A stretch of DNA of 64,000 bases from Saprospiraceae bacterium (GTDB lineage Bacteria; Bacteroidota; Bacteroidia; Chitinophagales; Saprospiraceae). The stretch covers positions 62,001 to 126,000 of the forward strand of contig JAHBTW010000005.1 of assembly GCA_019638385.1 (NCBI GenBank), given 5' to 3'. A program made the translations under genes and the position numbers. Below, piece after piece: positions 28,169 to 36,811 of the stretch. Numbering within the stretch: position 1 is the stretch's first letter; every line of letters begins with the position of its first letter. The notes under the pieces are model-generated. The model did no database searches, was not told the DNA's origin, and saw only the letters and a list, made by a program, of their open reading frames with translations.

Positions 28169-30361
28169 ATGTCAAAAATCATTCATACCGCGTTTGGCTC
28201 CGGAGTGCTGCGTTTACTTCCAGCCGTTTTGTTATGTTGTGCGCTCTTGCCCGGCGCCGCTCAATCCATCGCACTGGCAGATTCGCTCTTTCAGGCCGGC
28301 CATTTCCGGGAGTCTGTTTCCACCTACGAACAATTCATCGCGCAAAACCCCCGGCGCAGCTACGACCAATCTGTTGCTTGGCTGGGTATCAGCCAAAACT
28401 ATTTGCGTTTGTCGGACTACGAGCAAGCCCTCGCCGCCAATGACCGCTCCAAAGCCATCCGCGATCAACTGCGCGCTGACGACCTGTCGGAAAATTTTAT
28501 GCGCTACGGCGCCATATATTTACAACTCGGGCAATTCGAAGAAGCATTGGGAAACCTCCAACAAGCCAAAGCCATGCCCTCGGTCGAGCCTTATCAATTT
28601 GCGCTGATGGAAGGGCTGATGGCCGACGCGTACAAGGGCATAAAAAACTACGTCGAAGCAGAGCGGCATTATTTGCTCGCCTTGGAAAGCCTTCTGGCGG
28701 AAGATGGAGACAACCACCACCCTACCGTAGTGGCTGCGCAATACAAACTGGGCCGCTTTTATCTGTCTTTGGGCCGCCTGACCGATGCCAAAGACGAGTT
28801 TTTGATCGCCCTGCGCGCCGAACAGCAAAGCAGAGAAAACAGCACTCAGGCCGCCCTGCTGCTCAATGCCATCGGCGAAGTGACCTGGGGCCAATCCGGG
28901 CACGAAGCTGCCAGAAGTTTTTTCATCCGCGCTTTGATCGCATTGGAATCGGGGAGCGAGCGACCGCGCCGCGAAACGGCCCTCACCCGGCTTCATTTGG
29001 GCCGCAGCACATTAGAGGGTTCAGAACTGATAGCCGCAGCGCTTCACATACAAAAGGCGCTGCAAGCCCTGTATCCCGGATTTCAAAATGATGAAATTAC
29101 GGCCAACCCCGATCCGGAACAGCCGGCCATAGACCGCGTGTTGGCGGCTCAAACACATGCGCTCAAAGCAAGGTACTTTGCCTCGTCGGGTACCAACAAA
29201 GCAAAGTTGGACGCGCTGAATCACTATACCACGGCCATAGCCCTGCTGGAAGAGGAAGCCATGCTGAGCGGCAATGGTCGGGCAGCAGAGAAGTTGAATA
29301 AAGAAGTGGCATCCATTGCCGCTGAGGCCGTTGCGGCGGCTATGAACACAGGCGATCCTGCCGCCGCCCGGCTCGCTTATGAGTGGGCCGAACGGTCTAA
29401 AATGACTCTCCTGCGCACCCGGTTTGCCCTGCCGCCGCTGCCGGAGCACCCCCTCGCAGCCGATGAAAAACGGTTGCGGCTGAACCTGCGGGAGGCCCAA
29501 CTCGAATTTGTATCCGCCCCGGAAGATGCCGGCAAAGCAAAAAGCCTGATTGAGCAGAGAACCGCTTTTTTCGCTTTTTGCGAACAAGTTCGCGCGCAAG
29601 CGCCCCATTATTATGTCACCCGCTTAGCCCGGCAGGAAGCAAGCGTTGCCGCTACACAATCTCTGTTGGATGACAAAACGGCCTTGCTTTCTTACTTCTC
29701 CGGCGGCGAACAGCTATACCTCTTTGCCCTCTCCCGCACAGATTTCAAAGCGCATACTATTCCCCTCGCCGGTACCGGATTGCAGGAAAACCTGAACCGC
29801 TACGCAAGCGCCTTCGAGCAGCAGTATGCCGCCGACTATCTGTCGAACGCCGCTCCTTTATATACGCAGCTCATTGAACCGGTGAAAAGCGCTCTTTCGG
29901 GCAAAAACCGCTTGATCGTTATTCCGCACCACGAATCGGCCTTCATCCCGTTTGATGCCTTGCTGACTACCGCATTTAAAGGCGCCCCGAAAAAAGTACA
30001 GTACGCCAAATTGCCTTATTTAGCCAAAAAATACGCGGTGCAGTACCACCTCGCTGCGCCGTTTTGGAGTGTTCCGGCGCAAAGCAACGAACCGGAATAT
30101 GTAGGTTGGACTTCGTCCGCAGGAGGAAGAGCACCCTCGCCCGCACAGTCGTTTTTTCAGTCGGGAAGGAGCGCTCTGTTGTACGCGCCCCCCTCAACGG
30201 GCGGGCAACCCTGTAGCCGGTTGCTCCAGGATTTCAAACGCCGGTTTGCAGCGGGCGCGCCTGCCGCAACGGCATTCCGGGCAGCGCAACTGGAACTTAT
30301 CAAAGACAAAACTGCCGCAACGCCTTTTCACTGGGCCGGCATCTTTTTCATCGGACAATAA
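28169..30361 (+). CDS. TPR protein with degenerate CHAT-like C-terminus
   Basis: The start at 28169 gives a 730-residue protein with a signal peptide (AVLLCCALLPGAAQS). TPR-like helix pairs fill residues of about 35-400 (AWLGISQNYLRLSDYEQALAAN, IYLQLGQFEEALGNLQQAK). From about 500 onward the sequence follows the CHAT peptidase family: LIEPVKSALSGKNRLIVIPH, FIPFDALL, YLAKKYAVQYHLA, and at the end the FRAAQLELI...PFHWAGIFFIG block. The segment that should hold the catalytic His and Cys is missing: only about 95 residues follow the LAKKYAVQYH strand, where active members have roughly 200. It is probably a pseudoenzyme. The 155-residue gene follows 14 bases later. Confidence 0.8.
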   Translation: MSKIIHTAFGSGVLRLLPAVLLCCALLPGAAQSIALADSLFQAGHFRESVSTYEQFIAQNPRRSYDQSVAWLGISQNYLRLSDYEQALAANDRSKAIRDQLRADDLSENFMRYGAIYLQLGQFEEALGNLQQAKAMPSVEPYQFALMEGLMADAYKGIKNYVEAERHYLLALESLLAEDGDNHHPTVVAAQYKLGRFYLSLGRLTDAKDEFLIALRAEQQSRENSTQAALLLNAIGEVTWGQSGHEAARSFFIRALIALESGSERPRRETALTRLHLGRSTLEGSELIAAALHIQKALQALYPGFQNDEITANPDPEQPAIDRVLAAQTHALKARYFASSGTNKAKLDALNHYTTAIALLEEEAMLSGNGRAAEKLNKEVASIAAEAVAAAMNTGDPAAARLAYEWAERSKMTLLRTRFALPPLPEHPLAADEKRLRLNLREAQLEFVSAPEDAGKAKSLIEQRTAFFAFCEQVRAQAPHYYVTRLARQEASVAATQSLLDDKTALLSYFSGGEQLYLFALSRTDFKAHTIPLAGTGLQENLNRYASAFEQQYAADYLSNAAPLYTQLIEPVKSALSGKNRLIVIPHHESAFIPFDALLTTAFKGAPKKVQYAKLPYLAKKYAVQYHLAAPFWSVPAQSNEPEYVGWTSSAGGRAPSPAQSFFQSGRSALLYAPPSTGGQPCSRLLQDFKRRFAAGAPAATAFRAAQLELIKDKTAATPFHWAGIFFIGQ

Positions 30362-30375
30362 AACAACCCAACAAT

Positions 30376-30843
30376 ATGCCGTTCGTTTCAGAGCACATTA
30401 TTGACGAAGCCATTGACCACCTGGAGGTCACGCCCGGCGCGTATGAGCAGGCATTAGCCGATATGGACCGGGAACAACCCGTGCTGCTGGCCTATTTCTT
30501 CTCAGAGCATTTTGACCTCTTTACCCACGAAGAACGGGAGTACCTGCAATACCTGGCCTTAGTGATATGGCGCGCCACGCGCGAGGTGTGCGGCCCCCGG
30601 CCCCCTGTGGAAGAAGAACAGATCAGCGAAGCAGAGGATCGGAACTGGGAACTGTTGGAAACGGTGAAGTCGCATCGCTTCCGGGATCGGGTCGGGGTGT
30701 TTTTTGAAAATACAGAACAGGAAGATCTGCTCGCCTTTGTGGAGGATGCCCTGCTGGACGACGAGGAGGATATGTTGGTGACAAAAGAGGGGCGTGAGGC
30801 GTTGTTTGTCGCGCTCAAAGCGGTTGTGGATTTGCTGGCTTAG
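30376..30843 (+). CDS. Acidic hypothetical protein
   Basis: The 155-residue protein is helical and very acidic, with EDALLDDEEDMLVTKEG near the end and no signal peptide or membrane segment. I do not recognise the family. It begins 14 bases after the TPR/CHAT-like gene, so the two are probably co-transcribed. Confidence 0.7.
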   Translation: MPFVSEHIIDEAIDHLEVTPGAYEQALADMDREQPVLLAYFFSEHFDLFTHEEREYLQYLALVIWRATREVCGPRPPVEEEQISEAEDRNWELLETVKSHRFRDRVGVFFENTEQEDLLAFVEDALLDDEEDMLVTKEGREALFVALKAVVDLLA

Positions 30844-30850
30844 ATCTCGC

Positions 30851-31309
30851 TCACTGCTCTTTCCAAAAAGCTAACTTCACCGAAATAGCTTTCCCGCCTT
30901 CCGGCAGATCAAATGCCGCTTCTTCAAAACCGGGGCTGCTCCATTTCGCCACGGCGCCGTTGGAGAAAGCATACGGTTCGGTGGGTACGCCGAACACATT
31001 GGCGTCCAACTTTCCGTTGCCGTTCAGATCGTGAAAAACAGCTATGGCATAGCGGCCCGGCGCCAGGCCGGTCAGTTCTATGTCCATGGCCCCGGTAGCG
31101 GTGACCGATACTTCTTTGCCGCCGGACGCCAGTTTCTTTTTGGGAAAAGTAGCCGGGTCCTTATAGAGGCCGATGTGTATGCGACCTTTGGCGGCGGTGA
31201 TGTTTTCCACCTTCACCCGGAGGGAAGCATTGCGCGGCCCCGGCGAGTCGGACAGGGTGGAAGTTCCAAAAAACAAAGCCGCGAGGGATGAATAAAGGAG
31301 TATGCTCAT
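30851..31309 (-). CDS. DUF2141 domain protein
   Basis: The 152-residue protein matches DUF2141 along its length: LRVKVENITAAKGRIHIGLY, TGLAPGRYAIAVFHDLNGNGKLD, GVPTEPYAFSNGA and a final FDLPEGGKAISVKL strand. The N-terminal hydrophobic segment is a probable signal peptide, so the protein is likely periplasmic or exported. DUF2141 proteins have a transthyretin-like beta fold and no known function. It is convergent with the acidic protein gene and divergent from the phosphodiesterase gene. Confidence 0.85.
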   Translation of the reverse strand: MSILLYSSLAALFFGTSTLSDSPGPRNASLRVKVENITAAKGRIHIGLYKDPATFPKKKLASGGKEVSVTATGAMDIELTGLAPGRYAIAVFHDLNGNGKLDANVFGVPTEPYAFSNGAVAKWSSPGFEEAAFDLPEGGKAISVKLAFWKEQ

Positions 31310-31405
31310 TTTGTGTTGCGTTCGTTTAGCCGGGTTACAAAATCACTTTACTTTGCCACTAAAACACCTGTTGTATGGAACTGTTTCCACTGGAGGGATT
31401 TGATG

Positions 31406-31413
31406 TATGTTTG
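31406..31413 (+). promoter_or_regulatory. -7 box of the phosphodiesterase gene
   Basis: TATGTTTG matches TAnnTTTG, 21 bases before the ATG at 31435. Confidence 0.5.
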
Positions 31414-31434
31414 CAGAAATAAATCGCCACACTG

Positions 31435-32709
31435 ATGCAACGTTCCATCCTATTCGCACTCCTCTTTTTAGTGTTGTCTTCTATCGCCTGCCAGCGCAAA
31501 GCACTACCAGTCAATACCATAAAGGCTACCGCGACAACAGCAATATCCGATTCACAATACCTCCTCCTCATCTCTTTGGACGGTTTCCGCTGGGACTATG
31601 CGGAGCGCTTTCAGCCGCCGAACTTGATGAAATTCATTGCCGCCGGCGTCCGCGCAGAATCTATGCTTCCCTGTTTTCCCAGCAAAACCTTCACCAATCA
31701 CTACACCATCGCTACCGGCATGTACCCCAACAACCACGGCCTGGTGGACAACAGCTATTTCGATCGGGAGAAAAACCTTGTATTCGGCATGGGCCGGCGG
31801 GAATTAGTGGAAGACGGCTCCTGGTACGGCGGCACGCCGATATGGGTACAGGCCGCGAAGGCCGGCATGACGACGGCGAGCTTCTTCTTCGTCGGTTCCG
31901 AGGCCGATGTGCAAGGCGTGCGGCCCAACTATTACTACAATTACGACGGCGCCATTCCCAACGATCAGCGCGTACAACAGGCGCTCGATTGGCTGAAACT
32001 ACCGCTTGCGGAACGGCCGCGATTCATCACGCTCTACTTCTCCGACATGGACGACGTGGGCCATCGGCACGGCCCCAACGCCGATGACCGGCTCCGGGAA
32101 AAACTTCTGGCGCTGGACGCCTCCCTCGGCCGCCTCTTCGACGGCTTGGACGCTACGGGGCTGCCGGTGAACGTCATCATCGTATCCGATCACGGCATGT
32201 CGCCCATTTCCATCAGTCAGTTGCTGCCCATTGAGCAGTTGGAAGACAATGAGCGTTATCGCACGGTCAACAACGGCGCGCTGGCGCACCTTTATCTCAA
32301 CTCCGATACAGATGGAGAGGCCGTCTATCGCGACCTGAAAGCGAAGGAGCAGTACTATCGCGTGTATCGCACTGCCGAAGTTCCTTTTTTTGAAACGCCG
32401 CCCACCAACCCGCGCTGGGGCGAATTCATTGCCATACCGGACGAAGGGTATTACTTTGTAAATGTCCGTACAATGGGCAGTCGAAAATCAGCCGGTCAGG
32501 CCGAAATCGGCGAGCACGGATTCGACCCGGAGCGCCGCGATATGCACGGCATCTTCTACGCCAAAGGCCCTGCCCTCAAAGCGGGCATGACCGTTCCTTC
32601 GTTCAAAAATATTCATGTTTACCCGCTGATGTGCCGGATATTGGGATTGGAAATACCCTCAGCGGTGGATGGGAAAGCGGAGGTGCTGGAAGGGGTTTTG
32701 CGACAGTAA
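31435..32709 (+). CDS. NPP-type nucleotide pyrophosphatase/phosphodiesterase, lipoprotein
   Basis: The 424-residue protein has a lipobox (LFLVLSSIAC), so it works outside the cytoplasm. The alkaline-phosphatase superfamily domain begins LLISLDGFRWDY, with one metal ligand. FPSKTFTNHYTIATGMYPNNHGL contains the nucleophile T85 at the position used by ectonucleotide pyrophosphatases/phosphodiesterases. DMDDVGHRHGP and VSDHGM supply the other metal ligands, and the late His is in GEHGFDPERRDMHGIF. It should cleave phosphodiester or pyrophosphate bonds in nucleotides or lipids, the substrate being undefined. Confidence 0.93.
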   Translation: MQRSILFALLFLVLSSIACQRKALPVNTIKATATTAISDSQYLLLISLDGFRWDYAERFQPPNLMKFIAAGVRAESMLPCFPSKTFTNHYTIATGMYPNNHGLVDNSYFDREKNLVFGMGRRELVEDGSWYGGTPIWVQAAKAGMTTASFFFVGSEADVQGVRPNYYYNYDGAIPNDQRVQQALDWLKLPLAERPRFITLYFSDMDDVGHRHGPNADDRLREKLLALDASLGRLFDGLDATGLPVNVIIVSDHGMSPISISQLLPIEQLEDNERYRTVNNGALAHLYLNSDTDGEAVYRDLKAKEQYYRVYRTAEVPFFETPPTNPRWGEFIAIPDEGYYFVNVRTMGSRKSAGQAEIGEHGFDPERRDMHGIFYAKGPALKAGMTVPSFKNIHVYPLMCRILGLEIPSAVDGKAEVLEGVLRQ

Positions 32710-32721
32710 TAGATCGCCGTA

Positions 32722-33732
32722 TTACCCGTTCATCAAACCACACAATTCTTTCACTTCACGCACGGTACGGCGGGCTTGTTCGCGAATACGGGCGGAAGAA
32801 TCTTTGATTTGTTCTTTTACCGCTTTTTTGTCGGCGACCAATGCAAGGCGGCGTTCGCGGGCAATTGTGCTGATGGCCACGAGGGCATCGGCAACGGCTT
32901 CTTTCAGCGCCACATATTTGAGATTGCCGGCATGATAATCGGCCATGAGGGCATCGTATTCGGCTTGGCGGCCGGCGGCGCGCAGCAGGGAGAAGAGGTT
33001 TTCAACACCCGGACTCATCGCATCGGCTTCAGCAAGGCCGGCATCCGTTACCGCCGAAGCGATTTGCTTGCGAATGCGGGATTCCTCCGCAAAAATATCA
33101 ATGTTGTGTTTCTCGCCGAGGCTGGCGCTCATTTTGCGGGTGGGATCGGCGGTGGACATTACTTTCGGCACCTCCGCCCACAGCGGCTCCGGCAGCACGA
33201 AGTACTCCTTGCCCACTTGCGCATTGAAGCGCTGTGCAATGTTGCGCGACAATTCTAAGTGCTGTTCCTGGTCTTTGCCTACCGGCACATAGTCGGCTTT
33301 GTAAACCAGAATATCGGCGGCTTGCAGGACGGGGTAGTCGAGCAGGCCGGCGGAAATAAACGCGTCTTCAGAAGATTCCTGATTTTGTTTGCTTTTGTCC
33401 TTGAACTGCGTCATGCGACTCAATTGCCCGTAAGAGGTGTAGCAATTGAATATCCAGCACAACTCGGTGTGTTCGGGGATAAGCGATTGAATAAAAAGGT
33501 ATTCCGGTTTAATCCCGGCGGCGAGGAGGTCAAAAATTACATTCCAGGTTTGTTCGCGCAGCTTTTTGGGGTCGAAAGGCATCGTCATGGCATGGTAGTC
33601 CACAACGCCGTAGATACAATCGTACTGTTCCTGCAAACGGACCCAGTTTTGTATGGCGCCGAAATACCGGCCAAAGTGCAGATTGCCCGTGGGCTGTATG
33701 GCGGAGAGGACTTGTTTGCGCTTGTTTTCCAT
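32722..33732 (-). CDS. trpS: Tryptophan--tRNA ligase
   Basis: The start at 33732 gives MENKRKQVLSAIQPTGNLHFGRYFGAI and a 336-residue protein, the usual length for bacterial TrpS. The HIGH-type signature is NLHFGRY and the KMSKS-type loop is RKMSAS near residue 195. DYVPVGKDQEQHLELSRNIAQRFN is another conserved block. The upstream frame to 33801 would be encoded by a repeat array and is not used. It lies downstream of ridA with one of the seven-base word arrays in the gap. Confidence 0.97.
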   Translation of the reverse strand: MENKRKQVLSAIQPTGNLHFGRYFGAIQNWVRLQEQYDCIYGVVDYHAMTMPFDPKKLREQTWNVIFDLLAAGIKPEYLFIQSLIPEHTELCWIFNCYTSYGQLSRMTQFKDKSKQNQESSEDAFISAGLLDYPVLQAADILVYKADYVPVGKDQEQHLELSRNIAQRFNAQVGKEYFVLPEPLWAEVPKVMSTADPTRKMSASLGEKHNIDIFAEESRIRKQIASAVTDAGLAEADAMSPGVENLFSLLRAAGRQAEYDALMADYHAGNLKYVALKEAVADALVAISTIARERRLALVADKKAVKEQIKDSSARIREQARRTVREVKELCGLMNG

Positions 33733-33743
33733 GTGTGGAGGCC

Positions 33744-33804
33744 GTTGTGGGTTGTCTGTTGTGGGTTGTGAGAAACAGATAACCCACAACTCACAACTCA
33801 CAAC
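33744..33804. repeat. Seven-base word array A (ridA-trpS gap)
   Basis: Four forward seven-base words (GTTGTGG, GTTGTCT, GTTGTGG, GTTGTGA at 33744-33771) are followed by a short loop and three reverse-complement words (CCACAAC, TCACAAC, TCACAAC at 33784-33804). The whole can fold into one hairpin. Confidence 0.85.
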
Positions 33805-33819
33805 AGAATTAAACAGGTA

Positions 33820-34203
33820 TTACGCGAGCACCGCCGTCACCGAGATTTCGATGTTCACAAACCGGGGCAGATTGGCTACTTCCACCAATTCGCGGGCAGG
33901 AGCCGTGTCGGAATTAAAATATTCAGCATACACGGCATTGATGCGGCTGAACAAGTGCATGTCTTTTACAAACACACTCACTTTCACCACATGCTCGAAG
34001 CTCAAATCGGCCGCATGGAGAATGGCCTTGATATTTTCCATCACCTGCCGGGTTTCCGATTCTATATCGCTGATGACCAACTCCCCGGTAGCCGGGTTGA
34101 TGGCGATCTGACCGGAAGCGTACAAGGTATTGTTGGCAATGACGGCCTGATTGTACGGCCCGATCGGCGCCGGCGCTTTATCGGTGTGGATGATGCGCTT
34201 CAT
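33820..34203 (-). CDS. ridA: RidA family reactive intermediate deaminase
   Basis: The 127-residue protein covers the whole Rid/YjgF/UK114 fold, starting KAPAPIGPYNQAVIANNTLYASGQI and ending PARELVEVANLPRFVNIEISVTAVLA. The conserved Arg of the PAR motif that binds the carboxylate of the imine is present. RidA hydrolyses 2-aminoacrylate and related enamines/imines made by PLP enzymes. Its ATG overlaps the stop of rpmF (TAATG), so translation is coupled. Confidence 0.95.
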   Translation of the reverse strand: MKRIIHTDKAPAPIGPYNQAVIANNTLYASGQIAINPATGELVISDIESETRQVMENIKAILHAADLSFEHVVKVSVFVKDMHLFSRINAVYAEYFNSDTAPARELVEVANLPRFVNIEISVTAVLA

Positions 34204-34397
34204 TAGATATCGTCTTCGACCTTAATGAGCATTTTGCCGCGATAAAACGTATTGCCGTCCGTGTCTTGGTAGGTACGGTGGTAGAGGTGCGTTTCGCCGG
34301 TTTCTTTGCAAACGGCGGTCTGCGGAATATCTACCGAGTGGTGCGTACGGCGCTTGTTTTTGCGCTGCTTGGAGATTCTACTCTTAGGATGTGCCAT
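34203..34397 (-). CDS. rpmF: 50S ribosomal protein L32
   Basis: The 64-residue protein has the typical N-terminus MAHPKSRISKQRKNKRRTHH and the later CKETGETHLYHR block. Only one Cys is present, so it is the zinc-free or incomplete-finger form. It sits six bases after the DUF177 gene, the usual bacterial pairing, and its stop overlaps the start of ridA. Confidence 0.97.
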   Translation of the reverse strand: MAHPKSRISKQRKNKRRTHHSVDIPQTAVCKETGETHLYHRTYQDTDGNTFYRGKMLIKVEDDI

Positions 34398-34403
34398 TGT
34401 ATT

Positions 34404-34985
34404 CTAATTGTCGTTGTTATCGTTGTTAAAATTTTTCAATGCGGCCCAAATCGGGTCCGGTTCGCCCTCGTTTTCTGCGTCCTCCTCTTCCGGTTCAAAC
34501 TCCCCGACGCTTTCCAATTCCTCCTCCCGGAGGACAAATCGCTCCAACAGCTCCCGGTCGCAACCCTCCGGCGGCGCTACTTCGCAATCCACGGTTTTTA
34601 CCATCGGAATTGCGAGGATGAGGTACTCATATACATAAGGCGCCAGATCGAACCGCTGCGCATCGGGGTGGATATACACCACATCTTCGTCATCGGTTTC
34701 CTCTTCGGTGCTGAACTTGACCACAAAATTGCGCTGGTCTGCAATCGGCAGTTGTATCGGCGCAAGACAGCGGTCGCATTCGGTATTCACCGTGCCTTCA
34801 ATGTCCATATCGAGTACGAACATGCCGGGCTGTTTGTCAAATCGCAAGCGGATATCCACGTTTCCATCCTCCACCGGCGATGCTTCGAAACATTCGAAGA
34901 AACGCCTGTCAATGTGGAAGTTGTAATCATATACTCCTTGCCGCAATCCCTTTACCGGGATGGAAAACTGGATCAGCGCGTCCAT
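34404..34985 (-). CDS. DUF177 (YceD-like) protein
   Basis: The 193-residue protein shows the DUF177 core: GNVDIRLRFDKQPGMFVLDMDIEGTVNTECDRCLAPIQLPI, with the paired Cys motif CDRC, then an acidic C-terminus. YceD-type proteins are encoded next to rpmF in most bacteria and have been linked to 23S rRNA accumulation. A promoter with both Bacteroidota boxes lies upstream at 35027-35059, so this gene leads a DUF177-rpmF-ridA operon. Confidence 0.92.
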   Translation of the reverse strand: MDALIQFSIPVKGLRQGVYDYNFHIDRRFFECFEASPVEDGNVDIRLRFDKQPGMFVLDMDIEGTVNTECDRCLAPIQLPIADQRNFVVKFSTEEETDDEDVVYIHPDAQRFDLAPYVYEYLILAIPMVKTVDCEVAPPEGCDRELLERFVLREEELESVGEFEPEEEDAENEGEPDPIWAALKNFNNDNNDN

Positions 34986-35026
34986 GGCTGCTGCGTTTTT
35001 TAATCGCCCTCCGACGAGAGCGGGTG

Positions 35027-35059
35027 CAAAGGTATAGGTTTTGGTTTTAAAATTGCAAA
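35027..35059 (-). promoter_or_regulatory. Promoter of the DUF177-rpmF-ridA operon
   Basis: On the minus strand TTTG (35059-35056) is followed by a 21-base spacer and TACCTTTG (35034-35027), both perfect Bacteroidota boxes, about 42 bases before the ATG at 34985. Confidence 0.65.
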
Positions 35060-35087
35060 AGTTTTAAAAACAAAGTTTTGAGATACC

Positions 35088-35879
35088 CTACAAAGGTTTC
35101 GCAAACGCGTGTTCCATCTCTAATGCTTTCGGGAACAGGATGTTGTTTTCCAAATGCACATGTTCGTGCAGGTCTTCTTCAAATTCGGCCAGGAGCGACC
35201 ACAATACGCGCCAGGTATTGCATGCCTCGGCGGGCAGGGCGTAGTCGCCCGTGATTTCCCGGAGGCGGCTCAGTATCTCCCCCGCTACTTCGTGCTCGGC
35301 TTCCATCACGTTGACGGGACCGGCAGCCGTGCCGAACGAAGGTACGGGCACAGCGTGGCCGGCCTTGCGCGCTTTCTCCATCACCTTGACGTAAGGGAAA
35401 AGAATTTTTTCCTCTTTGAGCATGTGGGCGGTCAATTCATCGCGGAGGGTACTCACCAAAGCAGCTACCTCCAGATTGGGTGGAAATTTCTCCCCGTGTA
35501 CGCGGGCCACTTTGTCGGCGTATTCTACCAATTGCGGCAAGCGCTCCTGCACATACACATGGTGTTTATTGACGATGTAATCGGCCAGGAAGCTCAGTTC
35601 CCAGGCGTCGGGGTTCATGGCCGGGCGTCCTTCGCTGCGTTGGGCTTGTTCGAGCGCCTGTTCCAGCAATACCGGATCAATGCCTTTCTGGAGGCATACC
35701 TGCTCGATGGAGCGCTTGCCGCCGCAGCAGAAATCAATGCCGAATTGTTTGAATACGGCAGCCGTGCGATAGTCGGCAGCCACCGTCTCGCCGATGGTTT
35801 TTTGATTGGAAATGATCGGTGGGATGGGTACAGACAACGCATGCGTTGTCTGTACAGGATCTGATGTGATGTGATTCAT
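35088..35879 (-). CDS. ric: Iron-sulfur cluster repair di-iron protein (Ric/ScdA/YtfE type)
   Basis: The ATG at 35879 gives a 263-residue protein. The N-terminal DUF542 domain starts at about residue 29 (IGETVAADYRTAAVFKQFGIDFCCGGKRSIEQVC), and the hemerythrin-like domain supplies His/Glu di-iron ligands (VNKHHVYVQERLP, LTAHMLKEEKILFPYVK, EAEHEVAGEILSRLRE, DLHEHVHLENNILFPKA). The protein repairs Fe-S clusters damaged by NO. Residues 1-28 are a non-conserved extension, and residues 9-17 are encoded by a perfect palindrome that recurs upstream. It is the last gene downstream of the nos operon, which suits a nitrosative stress role. Confidence 0.93.
   Translation of the reverse strand: MNHITSDPVQTTHALSVPIPPIISNQKTIGETVAADYRTAAVFKQFGIDFCCGGKRSIEQVCLQKGIDPVLLEQALEQAQRSEGRPAMNPDAWELSFLADYIVNKHHVYVQERLPQLVEYADKVARVHGEKFPPNLEVAALVSTLRDELTAHMLKEEKILFPYVKVMEKARKAGHAVPVPSFGTAAGPVNVMEAEHEVAGEILSRLREITGDYALPAEACNTWRVLWSLLAEFEEDLHEHVHLENNILFPKALEMEHAFAKPL
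35828..35855. repeat. 28-bp perfect palindrome inside the ric coding sequence
   Basis: GTACAGACAACGCA is followed immediately by its exact reverse complement. It encodes Val9 to Val17 of Ric (VQTTHALSV) in frame. A 25-base identical core recurs at 35925-35949. Confidence 0.9.
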
Positions 35880-35924
35880 AAGAGATAAATTGATTATAGT
35901 AATGATGTGGTTTATCAGGATTAG

Positions 35925-35949
35925 AGACAACGCATGCGTTGTCTGTACA
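35925..35949. repeat. Second copy of the ric palindrome, upstream of the gene
   Basis: The 20-base palindrome AGACAACGCA plus its reverse complement spans 35925-35944, and on the minus strand the 25-base run starting TGTACAGACA is identical to the copy inside ric. It lies 46 bases before the ric start codon. Confidence 0.85.
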
Positions 35950-35971
35950 TGCAGCGTGTGCTATTTTGAAT

Positions 35972-36754
35972 TCAAAAATCCTTCCTCAATGCCAGCCGCC
36001 GGATGCTCCAGGCAGGTAGGACAACCCACAGCAGCAATGCTGTAAATGCCAGCGCCGTGCCGAGGCCCGTACCGAGGAATTTGCGGAATACCGCTCCGGT
36101 GTAGCCCATGAGCGCGGAGATGTCCAATTTTAGCAAAATAAGTATGCGCGACAGGTCTATGGGGTTGAACATGGTGGCGACCATGGAGTAATATTCCAAA
36201 GGGTAATCGCGCAGCAGGATGAGCGAGAGCAGGAAAATGCCGTCGTAAATCACCGCGAAAAACAGCCACACGAGTATGGCCAACCCAAAGCCTCGAATGC
36301 GATTGTCGTTGCGCAAAGCGATGTAAAACGCCAACCCGCTGAAAATGAACGACAAAAAAACGCCGGTGGTAATGAGGACGAAGAAATTCCAAATCTCCGT
36401 GGAGCCGAAAAGGCCGTATAACAAAAAAGGCAGCCCCACGCCCAGCAATAAACTGATGGACAAAGACAAGGCCAGGCCGAGGTACTGCCCCCAGAAAATA
36501 TCGCTGCGCCGGATGGGCTGTGCCAGCAACAGTTCGGTGAATTCCCGCGAGTTGTAAAAATACATCACCCCAAACATCACGGCGATGAGCGGGCACAAAA
36601 TGAGCACCACATTCATCAGGCTGATGACTACCTTCGACACATCCCCGCTGAGCCACAGCAACGATAGGGTGAGCAACAGGAAAAATCCGAGGTACAGCAG
36701 CCCCCAACGGCTTCGCAGCAGGTCAGAGAGCGTGTATTTCATTATTTTTAGCAT
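35972..36754 (-). CDS. nosY: NosY-type ABC transporter permease
   Basis: The 260-residue protein has six transmembrane segments of the ABC-2 type, with the NosY-like block MYFYNSREFTELLLAQPIRRSDIFWGQYLGLALSLS after the second segment. With NosF and NosD it forms the NosDFY complex that delivers copper or sulfur needed to mature the copper clusters of nitrous oxide reductase in the periplasm. A second ATG at 36742 (MKYTLSDLL) is an equally good start. It follows nosF after 57 bases filled by GTTGTGA-type words. Confidence 0.92.
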   Translation of the reverse strand: MLKIMKYTLSDLLRSRWGLLYLGFFLLLTLSLLWLSGDVSKVVISLMNVVLILCPLIAVMFGVMYFYNSREFTELLLAQPIRRSDIFWGQYLGLALSLSISLLLGVGLPFLLYGLFGSTEIWNFFVLITTGVFLSFIFSGLAFYIALRNDNRIRGFGLAILVWLFFAVIYDGIFLLSLILLRDYPLEYYSMVATMFNPIDLSRILILLKLDISALMGYTGAVFRKFLGTGLGTALAFTALLLWVVLPAWSIRRLALRKDF

Positions 36755-36758
36755 AGTT

Positions 36759-36786
36759 GTTGTGAGTTGTTAGTTGTGTGTTGTGA
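36759..36786. repeat. Seven-base word array B (nosF-nosY gap)
   Basis: Four consecutive words, GTTGTGA, GTTGTTA, GTTGTGT and GTTGTGA, in one orientation. The word family is the same as in array A, but no inverted half is present. Confidence 0.75.
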
Positions 36787-36811
36787 GTCGCTGGGTTAGG
36801 CGGATTCGTTG

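Noticed and set aside
33733..33801. Extended N-terminus for TrpS
   Set aside because: It is translated from array A and absent from the TrpS fold.
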